A stretch of 64,000 nt of DNA from Planosporangium flavigriseum (GCF_011947225.1 NZ_JAATVW010000006.1:1-64000); one strand, 5' to 3'. Positions 53,379 through 62,715 are shown, numbered from the stretch's first letter. A program made the numbers and translations. The notes: generated by a model not told the origin, from the letters alone.

Positions 53379-54218
53379 CTAATCCCGGCCGGCTGACCAC
53401 ACGCCGGCGACGGTGGCCGCGACGACGGCGGCCTGTTCGCGGCCGGCCCGGGCGGCGGGAGCACGCCGCGCCGGGTCGAGCACGTTCCGGCCGATCGCCT
53501 CCTTCGTGCGCTTGTCCGGCGACACGACCGCGACCCGGCCCGACAGCTGCGCGGCCTGGGTGGCGACGCTCGGTACGGGCCCCGCGCCGGCGGTCGTCGG
53601 CGCGAGCACCACGACCCGCTCGTACCCCTGCGCGAGGTCGACGTTGGCTGTCGACCGTACTCCGCCGTCGATGTAGCGGTACCCGTTGATGGTCACCGGT
53701 GGCCAGACGCCGGGCACCGCGCAGCTTGCGCCGACCGCATCGACCAGGCTCACCCCGCTGTCGCGATCGAAGACGACGAACTCGCCCGACTCGGCGTCGA
53801 CGGCGGTGATCAGCAGCCGTTGCCGGGGCCATTCGTGTACGGGTAGCCGGTCCTCGATGACCGCCCGCCGGTCGTCCTCCGGCACGGTGCGGGCGGCAAG
53901 GGCCATCCTGCCGATCCGGGCGCGGCCCTGCTGCGGGTCGCGGCTGCCGACGAACGCCAGGACCCACTTGAGCATGGTGGTCGCACTGATCCGTGCCGCT
54001 ATCTCGTTGCCGGCGCCGATCAGTTGCCCCGCGTACAGCTTCTCCAGGTCGGTGCCGGAGGTCAGCTGCGCCGCGACGACCGAGCCGGCCGAGGTGCCGA
54101 CGGTCAGATCGGCGGACCCGAGATCGATCCCCGCTTCGGCGAGCCCGGCGAGCACGCCGAGTTCCCATGCGACCCCGGTGACGCCGCCCCCGCCCAGTAC
54201 CAACGCTCGACCCGCCAT
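53379..54218 (-). CDS. patatin-like phospholipase
   Basis: 279 residues. Oxyanion loop LVLGGGGVTGVAWELGVL, nucleophile elbow VGTSAGS (Ser44) and catalytic Asp in YIDGG, the Ser-Asp dyad of patatins. RssA-like soluble type; acts as lipid acyl hydrolase or regulator. Four bases separate its end from the flavoprotein gene, convergent. Confidence 0.88.
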   Translation of the reverse strand: MAGRALVLGGGGVTGVAWELGVLAGLAEAGIDLGSADLTVGTSAGSVVAAQLTSGTDLEKLYAGQLIGAGNEIAARISATTMLKWVLAFVGSRDPQQGRARIGRMALAARTVPEDDRRAVIEDRLPVHEWPRQRLLITAVDAESGEFVVFDRDSGVSLVDAVGASCAVPGVWPPVTINGYRYIDGGVRSTANVDLAQGYERVVVLAPTTAGAGPVPSVATQAAQLSGRVAVVSPDKRTKEAIGRNVLDPARRAPAARAGREQAAVVAATVAGVWSAGRD

Positions 54219-54275
54219 GGCGTCACCGTAGCGGGTCCGGCCACTTCTATCGACGGCAGGCTATCGGTTCCCATT

Positions 54276-54355
54276 CAAGATCCGCGCAATGCGTCAAACA
54301 TTGCGGCCTCAGTGCGCGATGAAGCAGCAATGTGTGCGACATTGCGCGGATCTTG
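54276..54355. repeat. 80-bp nested inverted repeat
   Basis: Perfect 16-bp ends: CAAGATCCGCGCAATG (54276-54291) and its complement (54340-54355). Inside, two copies of GCAATG-N7-CATTGC (54286-54304 and 54328-54345) share the inner parts of the ends. It lies between the 3' end of dctA and the start of patatin. It could be a terminator, a two-site operator or a small non-autonomous repeat element. Confidence 0.75.
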
Positions 54356-54375
54356 GGGAAGCCGTCAGGCGGACC

Positions 54376-55764
54376 TCAGACGTGCGGCGCCGCGGCCGCG
54401 GTCCTCGCCTCGGGGCCGTCGTGCGGCCCGTCCTTCGGTGCGGAGTGGTCGTCGTCGAGCATGGTCTGCTCGTCGAACGGGTCGTCACCGCGCAGGACCC
54501 GGGTGGCGCGCGCCCGGTCGAACTCGCCGGACCAGGTGCCCAGTAGGACCGTGGCGACGGCGTTGCCGGCGAAGTTCGTCAGCGCGCGGGCCTCCGACAT
54601 GAACCGGTCGATGCCGACGATGAGCCCGACGCCGTCGACGAGTTCGGGGCGGTGCGACTGTAGCCCGCCCGCGAGGGTGGCGAGGCCCGCGCCGGTCACG
54701 CCGGCCGCGCCCTTGGAGGCGATGACCATGAAGACCAGCAGCGAGATCTGCTGCCCGATCGACAGCGGCTTGCCCAGCGCGTCGGCGATGAACAGGGACG
54801 CCATCGTCAGGTAGATCGCCGTGCCATCGAGGTTGAAGGAATACCCCGTCGGCACCGTGATGCCGACGACCGGCCGGGACACGCCCAGGTGCTCCATCTT
54901 CGCGATGAGGCGCGGCAGGGCCGACTCCGACGACGAGGTCGACAGGATGAGCAGGAACTCGCGGGCCAGGTAGCGCAGCAGCGAGAAGATGCTCACCCGC
55001 GTGAAGGTCCACAGCAGCGTGCCCAGCACGAGGATGACGAAGATCAGGCAGGTGGCGTAGAAGCCGAGCATGATCTGGGCCAGCCCGGCGAGCGCCTTCC
55101 AACCGGTCGCGCCGACCACAGCGGCCATCGCGCCGAACGCGCCGATCGGTGCCACCCACATGATCATCGCCAGGATCCGGAACACCAGGCGCTGCAGGTG
55201 GCCGATGCCGCGCAGGATCGGCTCGCCGCTGCGCCCCATGGCCTGCAGCGCGAAGCCGACCAGCAGGGCGACCAGAAGCGTCTGGAGGACCTCGCCGTGG
55301 GTCAGCGCGGAGAACAGCGTGTCCGGGATGATGTGGAGGAGGAAGTCGACCGTGCCGGTCGCCTTCTCCCCGCCGGCGGCCGTCGCGCCCGCCTTCTTCG
55401 CGGCCTCGGTCAGGTTCAGCCCGGAGCCGGGGTGGATCAGGTTGCCGACGACGAGGCCGATCGCGAGCGCGACGGTCGACATCACCAGGAAGTACACCAG
55501 CGCAAGGCCGCCGACCTTGCCGACCTTCGCGGCCTGGCGCACCGAGCCGATGCCGAGCACGATCGTGCAGAAGATGATCGGACTGATCATCATCTTGATC
55601 AGGTTGACGAAGCCGGTGCCCAGGGGCTTGAGCTCGACGGCCACCTTAGGGGCGACGAGCCCGACGACGATGCCGGCGATGACGGCGACGATCACCGCCA
55701 GGTACAGGTAACGGGTGCGATCCCGCTTCGCCGGCGCTGCCGGGTCCGCTGTGGTCTGTGACAT
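54376..55764 (-). CDS. dctA: DctA-type dicarboxylate/cation symporter
   Basis: 462 residues from the ATG at 55764 (GAAGGACC before it). DAACS signature STSSSESALPRLI in the helical-hairpin region and GYSFNLDGTAIYLTMASLFIA downstream, with the usual eight helices and re-entrant loops. Takes up succinate, fumarate, malate or glutamate with Na+ or H+. C-terminal 45 residues are acidic and charged. A perfect -10 hexamer lies upstream at 55789-55794. Confidence 0.92.
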   Translation of the reverse strand: MSQTTADPAAPAKRDRTRYLYLAVIVAVIAGIVVGLVAPKVAVELKPLGTGFVNLIKMMISPIIFCTIVLGIGSVRQAAKVGKVGGLALVYFLVMSTVALAIGLVVGNLIHPGSGLNLTEAAKKAGATAAGGEKATGTVDFLLHIIPDTLFSALTHGEVLQTLLVALLVGFALQAMGRSGEPILRGIGHLQRLVFRILAMIMWVAPIGAFGAMAAVVGATGWKALAGLAQIMLGFYATCLIFVILVLGTLLWTFTRVSIFSLLRYLAREFLLILSTSSSESALPRLIAKMEHLGVSRPVVGITVPTGYSFNLDGTAIYLTMASLFIADALGKPLSIGQQISLLVFMVIASKGAAGVTGAGLATLAGGLQSHRPELVDGVGLIVGIDRFMSEARALTNFAGNAVATVLLGTWSGEFDRARATRVLRGDDPFDEQTMLDDDHSAPKDGPHDGPEARTAAAAPHV

Positions 55765-55788
55765 CGCGAGGTCCTTCGAGGGGGGGAG

Positions 55789-55794
55789 ATTATA
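55789..55794 (-). promoter_or_regulatory. -10 hexamer of dctA
   Basis: TATAAT on the minus strand, 25 bp before the dctA start. No good -35 hexamer is at the matching distance, so an activator or another sigma factor may be needed. Confidence 0.5.
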
Positions 55795-56036
55795 CGACAG
55801 CACCGTCTTGACGGAAGATCGCCAGCGCCGCTGTCGGGCCCTACCTTGCCAGACCCCTCGGACGGGAAATTGCATCAGGGTAGGCCGGAGGCGTTGTTCC
55901 GCGGATAAACCACCGAGCGCAGGGTAAAGCGCCCAACGCTCGCACCGGGGAGCCCGGTGCGAGCGGTCGACAGCGGCGGGAGCACACCCTGTGGAGGGAT
56001 CATGGCGGGCCGGGTTCCGCGGCGGGACGGGCGGGG

Positions 56037-56990
56037 ATGACTGGCGGCACCGCGCTGGTGCTGTCCGGCAGCGGGGTACCGGCGGCGTACTTCGGCGCCG
56101 GCGTCATCCAGGCTTTGGAAGCGGCGGGCGAGCGTCCCACGGTCGTCTCCGGGTCGTCTTTCGGCGCGGTCAACGCGTACGCCCTGGGGGCCGGGCTGGA
56201 CGGGCTGTCGCTGGCCCGGATGTGGTGCCACATGGGCTGGCGGGACGTGTACCGGCCGCGTACGGACGTGTGGCGCGCGGTCAACGCGCGCCGGCTGCTG
56301 CGGCCGACGACCAACATCGCCGAGTACGCGCTGGGCGCGGCCGGCTGGACGTGGCTGCTCGACCCGGCCCCGATGCGGGCGACGCTGGCCAGGCACGTCG
56401 GCCGGGCCCGGCTCGGCGAGACGAGTGACGTGACCGTCGTGCTGCCCGCCGTCGACGAAGTCACCGGCACGACCGTCCGGTTCTGCTCACGGCTGCCGCC
56501 GAAGCGCCGCCGCGACCCGTGGTTCCGGCAGGTCGACCTGACCGTCGACCACGTGCTGGCCAGCGCTGCCGTGCCGCTGCTGTTCCGGCCCGGCAGCGAG
56601 GACAGCCGGGCCCTCGTCGACGCGGGGCTGGTGGCCGCGACGCCGCTCGCGCCCGTCATGCGGTACGAGCCCGAGCGGGTCATCGTGGTCTCCGGCGCCG
56701 GGATCAGCCGGCCGACCAGCGCTCCGGACTCCCTCGGCGCGGCGATCGCGCTGCTCGCGGACAACATCGCGGCGGCGGCGCTGGCCGCCGATCTCGGTCA
56801 CGCCCAGACCGTCAACCGGCTCGCCCGCGCCGCACCCGGCTCGACGGTGAAGCGGGACGTGCCGATCCTGCTCATCGAACCGGCGGCGCCGGGGTACCCC
56901 CTCGACTGGTTCCTGGAGTTCTCGGCCACCCGGGCCAGACGGATCATGGAGTACGGGCGTGAACAGGCCGGCAAGGCGCTGGCGGGCTAG
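56037..56990 (+). CDS. patatin-like phospholipase (second copy)
   Basis: 317 residues. Oxyanion loop LVLSGSGVPAAYFGAGVI, nucleophile elbow SGSSFGA (Ser41) and Asp in VDAGLV near residue 200, so the DGG of classic patatins reads DAG. GGGCGGGG precedes the ATG. Stands alone before the pgsA-like block; distant relation to the patatin at 53379-54218, which carries DGG. Confidence 0.83.
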   Translation: MTGGTALVLSGSGVPAAYFGAGVIQALEAAGERPTVVSGSSFGAVNAYALGAGLDGLSLARMWCHMGWRDVYRPRTDVWRAVNARRLLRPTTNIAEYALGAAGWTWLLDPAPMRATLARHVGRARLGETSDVTVVLPAVDEVTGTTVRFCSRLPPKRRRDPWFRQVDLTVDHVLASAAVPLLFRPGSEDSRALVDAGLVAATPLAPVMRYEPERVIVVSGAGISRPTSAPDSLGAAIALLADNIAAAALAADLGHAQTVNRLARAAPGSTVKRDVPILLIEPAAPGYPLDWFLEFSATRARRIMEYGREQAGKALAG

Positions 56991-57116
56991 CACCAGCCGA
57001 GGTGGGCAGGGGGTGCGTCCTCCATTCGGCGACCACCTGGCCCTGCTAGCCTGCTAACCGTTCTCGGCGGTCCGACCAGCGGGTCATCGAGCGGAGCGGC
57101 CAGGGGAGCGGCACAC

Positions 57117-57749
57117 GTGGATCCGACACGCGGCGACGCGCCGGTCAGTGCCGGCCGGATCCTGACGATCCCCAACCTCATCAGCTTCGCCCGGCTGGTC
57201 GGCGTACCGCTCTTCCTGTACCTGTTCCTGGTCTCGCGCGACTACGGCGCTGCGGTGATCGTGCTCGCCCTCGGCGGCACCACCGACTGGGTCGACGGCT
57301 ACCTGGCCCGGCGCCTGGGTCAGGTCAGCCGCCTGGGCGAACTGCTCGACCCGCTCGCCGACCGGCTCTACATCCTCGCCACGCTGGTGGCGTTCACCGT
57401 GCGCGACATCGTCCCGTGGCCGTTCACCGCGGCGTTGCTGCTGCGCGAGGTCGTGGTCGGCGCCACGATCCCGGTGCTCCGCCGGTACGGGTACGGGCCG
57501 CTGCCTGTCCACTACGTGGGCAAAACCGCGACGTTCCTGCTGCTGGCGGCGTTCCCGGTGCTGCTGCTGGCCCGTGTCGGCGGCGGATCGGTCGCCGGGC
57601 CGATCGGCTGGGGCCTGGCGTGGTGGGGCATCGTCCTGTACTGGGTCGCGGGCGTGCTCTACCTCATCCAGTTCTTCGCGGTCGTGCAGGCCGCGCGCCG
57701 GGAGCGCAGAGCGAACGGGCTCAGGGACGACGGCGCGGTGCCGGCGTGA
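57117..57749 (+). CDS. CDP-alcohol phosphatidyltransferase (PgsA2-like)
   Basis: 210 residues. The CDP-alcohol motif DG-x2-AR-x8-G-x3-D-x3-D is complete in DGYLARRLGQVSRLGELLDP and the following LAD. About six membrane helices. Likely a phosphatidylglycerophosphate or cardiolipin-type synthase; in Mycobacterium the same position holds pgsA2 (Rv1822). GTG start with GGGGAG before it. Overlaps the next gene by four bases. Confidence 0.9.
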   Translation: MDPTRGDAPVSAGRILTIPNLISFARLVGVPLFLYLFLVSRDYGAAVIVLALGGTTDWVDGYLARRLGQVSRLGELLDPLADRLYILATLVAFTVRDIVPWPFTAALLLREVVVGATIPVLRRYGYGPLPVHYVGKTATFLLLAAFPVLLLARVGGGSVAGPIGWGLAWWGIVLYWVAGVLYLIQFFAVVQAARRERRANGLRDDGAVPA

Positions 57750-58708
57750 CCGGCCTGCCACCCGCCCGGGGGCGCGCTCGCGTCCGGTCGGACATCCTGA
57801 CCGAGCTGTTCCGCGTCCCCCTCGACCCCGGGTATGCGCAGGCCGCCCGCAAGCGCGCCGCCGGCGCCCTGGAGCCCGCTACCTGGCGGCGCGGGACCGC
57901 CCGCGGCGTCCTGCTGGTCGCGCTGCTGGCGATCGGCTTCCTGCTCGCCGTCTCCTACCGGTACGTCACAGCCGCGCAGCCGGAGACGACCAAGGCGCGG
58001 GCCGGGCTCGTCGCCGACGTCCATGCCCGCCGCGCGACAACCGACGAGCTGCAGAAACAGGCGGACCAACTGCGCGAGCAGGTCGTACGGGCGCGCGACG
58101 CGGCGCTGGCGGACAGCGATGAGAGCGCCCGGCTGCGCAACCTGGAGGTGGCCACTGGCCTGACCCGGGTGCACGGGGACGGCATCGTGGTCCGGTTGGT
58201 CGACGCCCCGGCGCCGGTCGACCCGGTCACCGGCAAGCGGTCCAGCACCAACCCCGGCAGGATCCTCGACCGGGATCTGCAGGACATCTCGAACGAACTG
58301 TGGCGGCTCGGCGTGGAGGCGGTGTCGATCAACGGCGAGCGGCTCACGGGAACCTCGACGATCCGGACGGCCGGCGGGGCGATCCTCGTCGACTTCCGCC
58401 CGGTCACGGCGCCGTACGAGGTCACCGCCATCGGTCCGGGCTCCCTCAAGGACGAGTTCAACGGCTCCTCGACGGCGAAGCGGTTCCGCGCCTACGTGGG
58501 CACGTACCGGATGCAGTTCTCGGTCGACCAGCGCGACGGCATCACCCTCGGGGCGGCCGTACCGCCCCGACTGCGCTACGCGCAGGCGCCGCAGTCCCCG
58601 GCGCCCCAGGCGTCCCCGGGGCCGCTGCCGTCCGGCGCGCCCGGGCGGACAGCGACGAGGCGTCCGGCCAGTCCACCCGTACCCTCGGCGTCTGGAGGTA
58701 ACAGATGA
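57746..58708 (+). CDS. DUF881 protein (first)
   Basis: 320 residues. One membrane helix (about 52-70), a coiled coil (about 78-125) and the DUF881 domain (LTRVHGDGIVVRLVDAP, ELWRLGVEAVSINGERL, EVTAIGPGSLKDEF), then a Pro/Ala-rich tail. DUF881 proteins (YlxW/YlxX type in Bacillus) are found next to cell-division genes; their exact role is unknown. GTG start overlaps the upstream stop (GTGA). Confidence 0.88.
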   Translation: MTGLPPARGRARVRSDILTELFRVPLDPGYAQAARKRAAGALEPATWRRGTARGVLLVALLAIGFLLAVSYRYVTAAQPETTKARAGLVADVHARRATTDELQKQADQLREQVVRARDAALADSDESARLRNLEVATGLTRVHGDGIVVRLVDAPAPVDPVTGKRSSTNPGRILDRDLQDISNELWRLGVEAVSINGERLTGTSTIRTAGGAILVDFRPVTAPYEVTAIGPGSLKDEFNGSSTAKRFRAYVGTYRMQFSVDQRDGITLGAAVPPRLRYAQAPQSPAPQASPGPLPSGAPGRTATRRPASPPVPSASGGNR

Positions 58709-59037
58709 TCGCGGTACTCGCGTTGCTCGTCGGTGTGGTGCTCGGCGTCGTGCTGGAGCCCACCGTTCCGGTCGGGCTCCAGCCGTACCTGCCGATCGCC
58801 GTCGTTGCGGCGCTCGACGCCGTGTTCGGCGGGATTCGGGCCAAGCTCGACGGGATCTTCGACGACAAGCAGTTCGTCGTGTCGTTCGTTTCCAACGTGC
58901 TGGTTGCCGGCCTGATCGTGTACCTGGGTGACCAGTTGGGCGTCGGTGGCCAGCTGTCCACCGGTGTCGTGGTCGTCCTGGGCGTGCGTATCTTCGGCAA
59001 CGTCGCGGCCATCCGCCGGCACCTGTTCCGGGCGTGA
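58705..59037 (+). CDS. sbp: small basic protein Sbp (DUF1290)
   Basis: 110 residues with three hydrophobic segments, IAVVAALDAVFGGIRAKLDG and LGVRIFGNVAAIRRHLF, as in the Sbp family of Bacillus and actinobacteria. Between the two DUF881 genes and overlapping both by four bases, so the three are probably parts of one membrane complex. Confidence 0.9.
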   Translation: MIAVLALLVGVVLGVVLEPTVPVGLQPYLPIAVVAALDAVFGGIRAKLDGIFDDKQFVVSFVSNVLVAGLIVYLGDQLGVGGQLSTGVVVVLGVRIFGNVAAIRRHLFRA

Positions 59038-60044
59038 CGATGGCGGGCACCGACGACGAGCGGCCCGGGCAGGACAAGGGCACCGCAGGTGAGACCGCCG
59101 CCGAGGGGATGGCCGCCGAGGGCGAGGCCGCTTCGGACCAGGCCGCCGCGGACCGGACGATCGAGATCAGCGTGGCTCAGGTCAGCGCGGCCGGGGACCG
59201 GACCGTCCCGATCAGGGTGCCTGTCGACGACCGGACGGTCGAGCTTCGGGCGGCTGCGGTGGGGGCGGAGCGCGAGCGGGCCGACGCGTACGACGAGGAG
59301 CCCGGCGGGGAGTATGAACCGGACACCGCCACCCGACCGGCGGGCAAGGCGCCCCGGCTCTCGGCGGCGGCCGCCATGATCGGTCTGCTGCTGGGCCTGC
59401 TCGGTTTCGCGCTGGTCGTCCAGTTACGCAGCAACGCCACCGACCCCGAGCTCGCCACCGCGCGACCGGAGGATCTCGTCCGCATCCTGTCCGACCTGGA
59501 CGGCCGCCAGGACCGGTTGCGCCAGGAGATCGCCTCGCTGGAGGCGAGCCAGCGCAAGCTCGCCTCGGGCGTACAAGGCCAGGCGGCGGCCCTCGAGGAG
59601 GCCCGCCGTCGGGCCGACGAGCTCGGCATCCTGGCCGGAACCCTGCCCGCCCAGGGGTCAGGGCTGCAGGTCAAGTTCGTGGCCGGCAGCGAGGCGATCG
59701 CGGCGAGCACCGTGCTGGACGCGGTCGAGGAGCTCCGCGGCGCGGGCGCGGAGGCGATGCAGATCGCGGGTGAGGGCGGCAGTCCGGTCCGGATCGTCGC
59801 CTCGACGTACTTCGCCGACTCCAAGGGCGGGCTGGTCGTCGATGGCGTCCGGCTGACCGGGCCGTACACGCTGTCGGTGATCGGAGATCCGCAGACCATG
59901 CATACCGCGCTCAACATTCCCGGTGGGGTGGTCGACATGGTCCACCAGCGCGGCGGTAACGTGATCGTTCAGGAATCGGACACGGTCGGAGTGACGGCGC
60001 TGCATGAGGTTGTCGCCCCCAAGTTCGCGCGTCCGGTCTCCTGA
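59034..60044 (+). CDS. DUF881 protein (second)
   Basis: 336 residues from a GTG at 59034, or 334 from the ATG at 59040. An acidic cytoplasmic N-terminus of about 105 residues, rich in Ala, Glu and Asp, precedes one membrane helix (about 108-130), a coiled coil (145-185) and DUF881 (LDAVEELRGAGAEAMQIAG, VRLTGPYTLSVIGDP). The acidic start is absent from the first copy. Confidence 0.88.
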   Translation: MTMAGTDDERPGQDKGTAGETAAEGMAAEGEAASDQAAADRTIEISVAQVSAAGDRTVPIRVPVDDRTVELRAAAVGAERERADAYDEEPGGEYEPDTATRPAGKAPRLSAAAAMIGLLLGLLGFALVVQLRSNATDPELATARPEDLVRILSDLDGRQDRLRQEIASLEASQRKLASGVQGQAAALEEARRRADELGILAGTLPAQGSGLQVKFVAGSEAIAASTVLDAVEELRGAGAEAMQIAGEGGSPVRIVASTYFADSKGGLVVDGVRLTGPYTLSVIGDPQTMHTALNIPGGVVDMVHQRGGNVIVQESDTVGVTALHEVVAPKFARPVS

Positions 60045-60093
60045 CACCCATCCGCACGCACCGGCGACCGCCGATTGGGCAAAGGAACGCGAC

Positions 60094-60471
60094 GTGATTC
60101 CTGAGGACCTGCGATACACCGCTGAACACGAGTGGGTGCAGCCGCAATCGAACGCGGTCCGCATTGGCATTACCCACTACGCCCAGGATGCGCTGGGTGA
60201 CATTGTTTATGTCCAATTACCGGACCTGGACACCCAGGTGGCGGCTGGAGACTCGCTCGGCGAGGTCGAGTCCACCAAGAGCGTGTCGGAGATCTATGCT
60301 CCGGTCGCCGGTAAGGTGGTCGCCCGCAACGAGCAGCTTGCCGACGCCCCCGAGCTGATCAACTCGGACCCCTACGGCGCCGGGTGGCTGGTTGAGATCG
60401 AACCGGCTCAGCCGGACAGCGTGAACGACCTACTAGACGCCGCGGCGTACCGCCAGTTGACCGAACAGTGA
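60094..60471 (+). CDS. gcvH: glycine cleavage system H protein
   Basis: 125 residues. The lipoyl-lysine is Lys62 in GEVESTKSVSEIYAP; WVQPQSNAVRIGITHYAQDALGDIVYV is the family's first half. Carries the aminomethyl group between GcvP, GcvT and Lpd. GTG start with AAAGGAA upstream. The hairpin at 60480 closes its transcript. Confidence 0.96.
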   Translation: MIPEDLRYTAEHEWVQPQSNAVRIGITHYAQDALGDIVYVQLPDLDTQVAAGDSLGEVESTKSVSEIYAPVAGKVVARNEQLADAPELINSDPYGAGWLVEIEPAQPDSVNDLLDAAAYRQLTEQ

Positions 60472-60479
60472 TCTTTATT

Positions 60480-60501
60480 GGGCGCGCGGATTCGCGCGTC
60501 C
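60480..60501. terminator. hairpin after gcvH
   Basis: Nine-pair stem with one G-U wobble around a GATT loop, starting eight bases past the gcvH stop. A second small hairpin, CGACCGTG-AATC-CACGGTCG, lies at 60542-60561 in the 206-bp gap before garA and may belong to the 5' leader of that gene. Confidence 0.6.
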
Positions 60502-60677
60502 AGTTGACCCCACATTTCGGCCATGACTAGGCTCGCTCAGTCGACCGTGAATCCACGGTCGCGGGTGAGGCTACGTCAGGTGGCCGGGGGAACAGCGCCG
60601 CAACTCCGCTTCGGGGCAGTGCTCCAGCCGTGTCCCGTCGCATCCGACGCCCGACCGATAACCCGTGAGGTGGTCTG

Positions 60678-61115
60678 ATGACGCGCCCAGACGACGAGTT
60701 CCCCCCGCTCGACGTCACGTCCACGCTCAATCTCGGCAACCTTGACGAGACGATCGAAGGCACTGACGCCGACGTGGCGCCGAGTCGGGTGTCCGGCTCG
60801 CTCCCGCCGGGGATGGCGCTGCTCGCGGTGCGCCGCGGTCCGAACGCGGGGGCGCGCTTCCTGCTCGACCACGACGTGACGACGAGCGGGCGCCACCCCG
60901 ACAGCGACATCTTCCTCGACGACGTCACCGTGTCCCGCCGTCACGCGGAGTTCCACCGCGAGGGCGGTACGTTCACGGTTCGTGACGTCGGCAGTCTCAA
61001 CGGAACCTACGTCAACCGCGAGCGGGTCGAGTCGGCTACCCTCAGCAGTGGTGACGAGGTCCAGATCGGCAAGTTCCGCTTGGTCTTCATCGCGGGTCCC
61101 CGCACTGAGGACTAG
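60678..61115 (+). CDS. garA: FHA-domain protein GarA/OdhI
   Basis: 145 residues. Residues 12-15 (DVTS) in LDVTSTLNLGNLDETIEG correspond to the ETTS-type phospho-threonine site, so Thr14 is the likely kinase target. The FHA domain (about 50-140) has SGRHPDSDIFLDD, SRRHAEF and SLNGTYVN, with the Ser and Arg that read phospho-threonine. In mycobacteria GarA inhibits 2-oxoglutarate dehydrogenase and glutamate dehydrogenase until a Ser/Thr kinase phosphorylates it. Confidence 0.94.
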   Translation: MTRPDDEFPPLDVTSTLNLGNLDETIEGTDADVAPSRVSGSLPPGMALLAVRRGPNAGARFLLDHDVTTSGRHPDSDIFLDDVTVSRRHAEFHREGGTFTVRDVGSLNGTYVNRERVESATLSSGDEVQIGKFRLVFIAGPRTED

Positions 61116-61142
61116 CGAACGACGGCAGGTCGTGCGTATGCG

Positions 61143-61185
61143 AGGACTCGCGACGGTGCCCCATCGGGGCACTGTCGCGAGTCCT
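61143..61185. terminator. 20-bp hairpin between garA and ftsR
   Basis: Arms 61143-61162 and 61166-61185 pair over 20 positions, with one G-U wobble and a three-base loop. No T tract. The following CTTGACTTGC may belong to the ftsR promoter. Confidence 0.7.
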
Positions 61186-61211
61186 TGACTTGCGACGGTT
61201 GGGGAGGCTGA

Positions 61212-62006
61212 GTGAGCGGGGCGTCGGCGGCCGCGTCGGAGACCGTGCGCCACGAGGGCTTGATGAGCATCGGTGAGGTCCTCGCCCACCTGCGTGCCGA
61301 CTTCCCCGACGCCACGATCTCCAAGCTTCGCTTCCTCGAGAGCGAGGGGCTGATCCAACCGCAGCGCACGGCCGCCGGCTACCGCAAGTACAGCCGGGAG
61401 GACCTGGCCCGCCTGCGGTACATCCTGACCGCCCAACGCGACCAGTACCTGCCGCTGCGGGTGATCCGCGACCAGTTGGCCGCGCTCGATGCGGGGGCGC
61501 CCGCCATCGGCGGGGGCCCGACCGGGATCGCGGACCGGTCCGACGGCCGAGGCGAGGGCGCCCGGCTGCGCCCGACCCTGGTGGCGGTTCCGCCGACGCA
61601 GCAGCCAGACCCGCCGGCTGACCTGGCCGACGTGGTCCTGGGCCGCGAAGAACTCCTGACCAAAGCCGGGCTGACCGAATCGACCCTGGCCGCGCTCGAG
61701 CAGTACGGGTTGATCGCGGAGCGGCCGGGTGGCGGCTACGACGCCGACTCGTTGGAGGTCGCCACGGTCGCCGTGCGGCTGGCCGAGTACGGGCTGGAGG
61801 CGCGCCACCTGCGCGCCTACCGGGCGGCGGCCGACCGGGAGATCGGGCTACTCACGCAGCTCGTAGCGCCGCTGGCGCGGCAGAGCAACCCGGCGGCGCG
61901 CGCCCGGGCTGCCGAAACGGTGCGGGAGCTGACGGCGTACACCGACCGTCTGCGCGGCGCGCTCGTACGCGGTGGGCTCCGGCAGACGCTGGGCGGTAGT
62001 CGATGA
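61212..62006 (+). CDS. ftsR: MerR-family regulator FtsR
   Basis: 264 residues. MSIGEVLAHLRADFPDATIS, KLRFLESEGLIQPQRTAAGY and RKYSREDLARLRYI form the MerR DNA-binding part; the rest is helical with a second effector-like part (LTKAGLTESTLAALEQYGLI). Position after garA matches Rv1828 and Corynebacterium FtsR, which controls ftsZ. Start at the GTG 61212, with GGGGAGG upstream. Confidence 0.9.
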   Translation: MSGASAAASETVRHEGLMSIGEVLAHLRADFPDATISKLRFLESEGLIQPQRTAAGYRKYSREDLARLRYILTAQRDQYLPLRVIRDQLAALDAGAPAIGGGPTGIADRSDGRGEGARLRPTLVAVPPTQQPDPPADLADVVLGREELLTKAGLTESTLAALEQYGLIAERPGGGYDADSLEVATVAVRLAEYGLEARHLRAYRAAADREIGLLTQLVAPLARQSNPAARARAAETVRELTAYTDRLRGALVRGGLRQTLGGSR

Positions 62007-62114
62007 CCGGACAGTCTGTAAGGCCCAGCACGGTGTCGGCCGGTACGCCCGTCCCGTTGGTCCGATACGCCGTGTACCGTGCAGGGAGAGGGACGAAGCG
62101 ACACGGAGGCGGCG

Positions 62115-62579
62115 GTGCGTGAGCTGAGCGTGGTCGGTGTTCGGGTGGAACTACCCACCAATCAGCCGATCGTGCTGCTCAAAGAGGTGGAAGGTGACCG
62201 TTACCTGCCGATCTGGATCGGTGCGGTAGAGGCCACGGCCATCGCCTACGAGCAGCAGGGCGTCAAACCTGCCAGGCCGCTCACCCACGACCTGTTGCGG
62301 GACGTCCTCACGGCGCTGGAGGCGCCGCTGCGGGCCGTTGAGATCGTCGAGATGCGCGACAACATCTTCTACGCCGAGCTGGTCATCGGCAACGGCGTCC
62401 GGGTGTCGGCCCGGCCCAGTGACTCGATCGCGCTGGCGCTGCGGGTCGGCGCGCCGATCCGCTGTGCTGACCAGGTCCTCACCGAGGCCGCCATCGTCAT
62501 TCCGGACGAGCAGGAGGACGAGGTCGAGAAGTTCCGGGAGTTCCTGGAGCAGGTGACCCCGGAGGACTTCGCCGGCTGA
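62115..62579 (+). CDS. DUF151 (bifunctional nuclease) protein
   Basis: 154 residues from the GTG at 62115, with GGAGG five bases upstream. LSVVGVRVELPTNQPIVLLK, YLPIWIGAVEATAIAYEQQG, RPLTHDLLRDVLTAL and RPSDSIALALRVGAPI are the DUF151 blocks. Plant and bacterial members show RNase and DNase activity; the bacterial role is unknown (Rv1829 in Mycobacterium). Acidic C-terminal tail. Confidence 0.93.
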   Translation: MRELSVVGVRVELPTNQPIVLLKEVEGDRYLPIWIGAVEATAIAYEQQGVKPARPLTHDLLRDVLTALEAPLRAVEIVEMRDNIFYAELVIGNGVRVSARPSDSIALALRVGAPIRCADQVLTEAAIVIPDEQEDEVEKFREFLEQVTPEDFAG

Positions 62580-62715
62580 GTCGAGGCGTCGGGGTGCGCC
62601 GTCGTCACCTCTCTGCCGGGCCTGTTGGCAGTTGGTTACGGCGTGTCGAGAAAAATATCCCCGTGGAGCACTGATTTGCGCTATAGGGTGATGACATCGA
62701 CGCTGGAGGTGTCGT

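Noticed and set aside
60472-60677. c-di-AMP (ydaO-type) riboswitch before garA
   Set aside because: Only small hairpins and a GGGGGAAC stretch are present; the conserved aptamer core is not recognisable.
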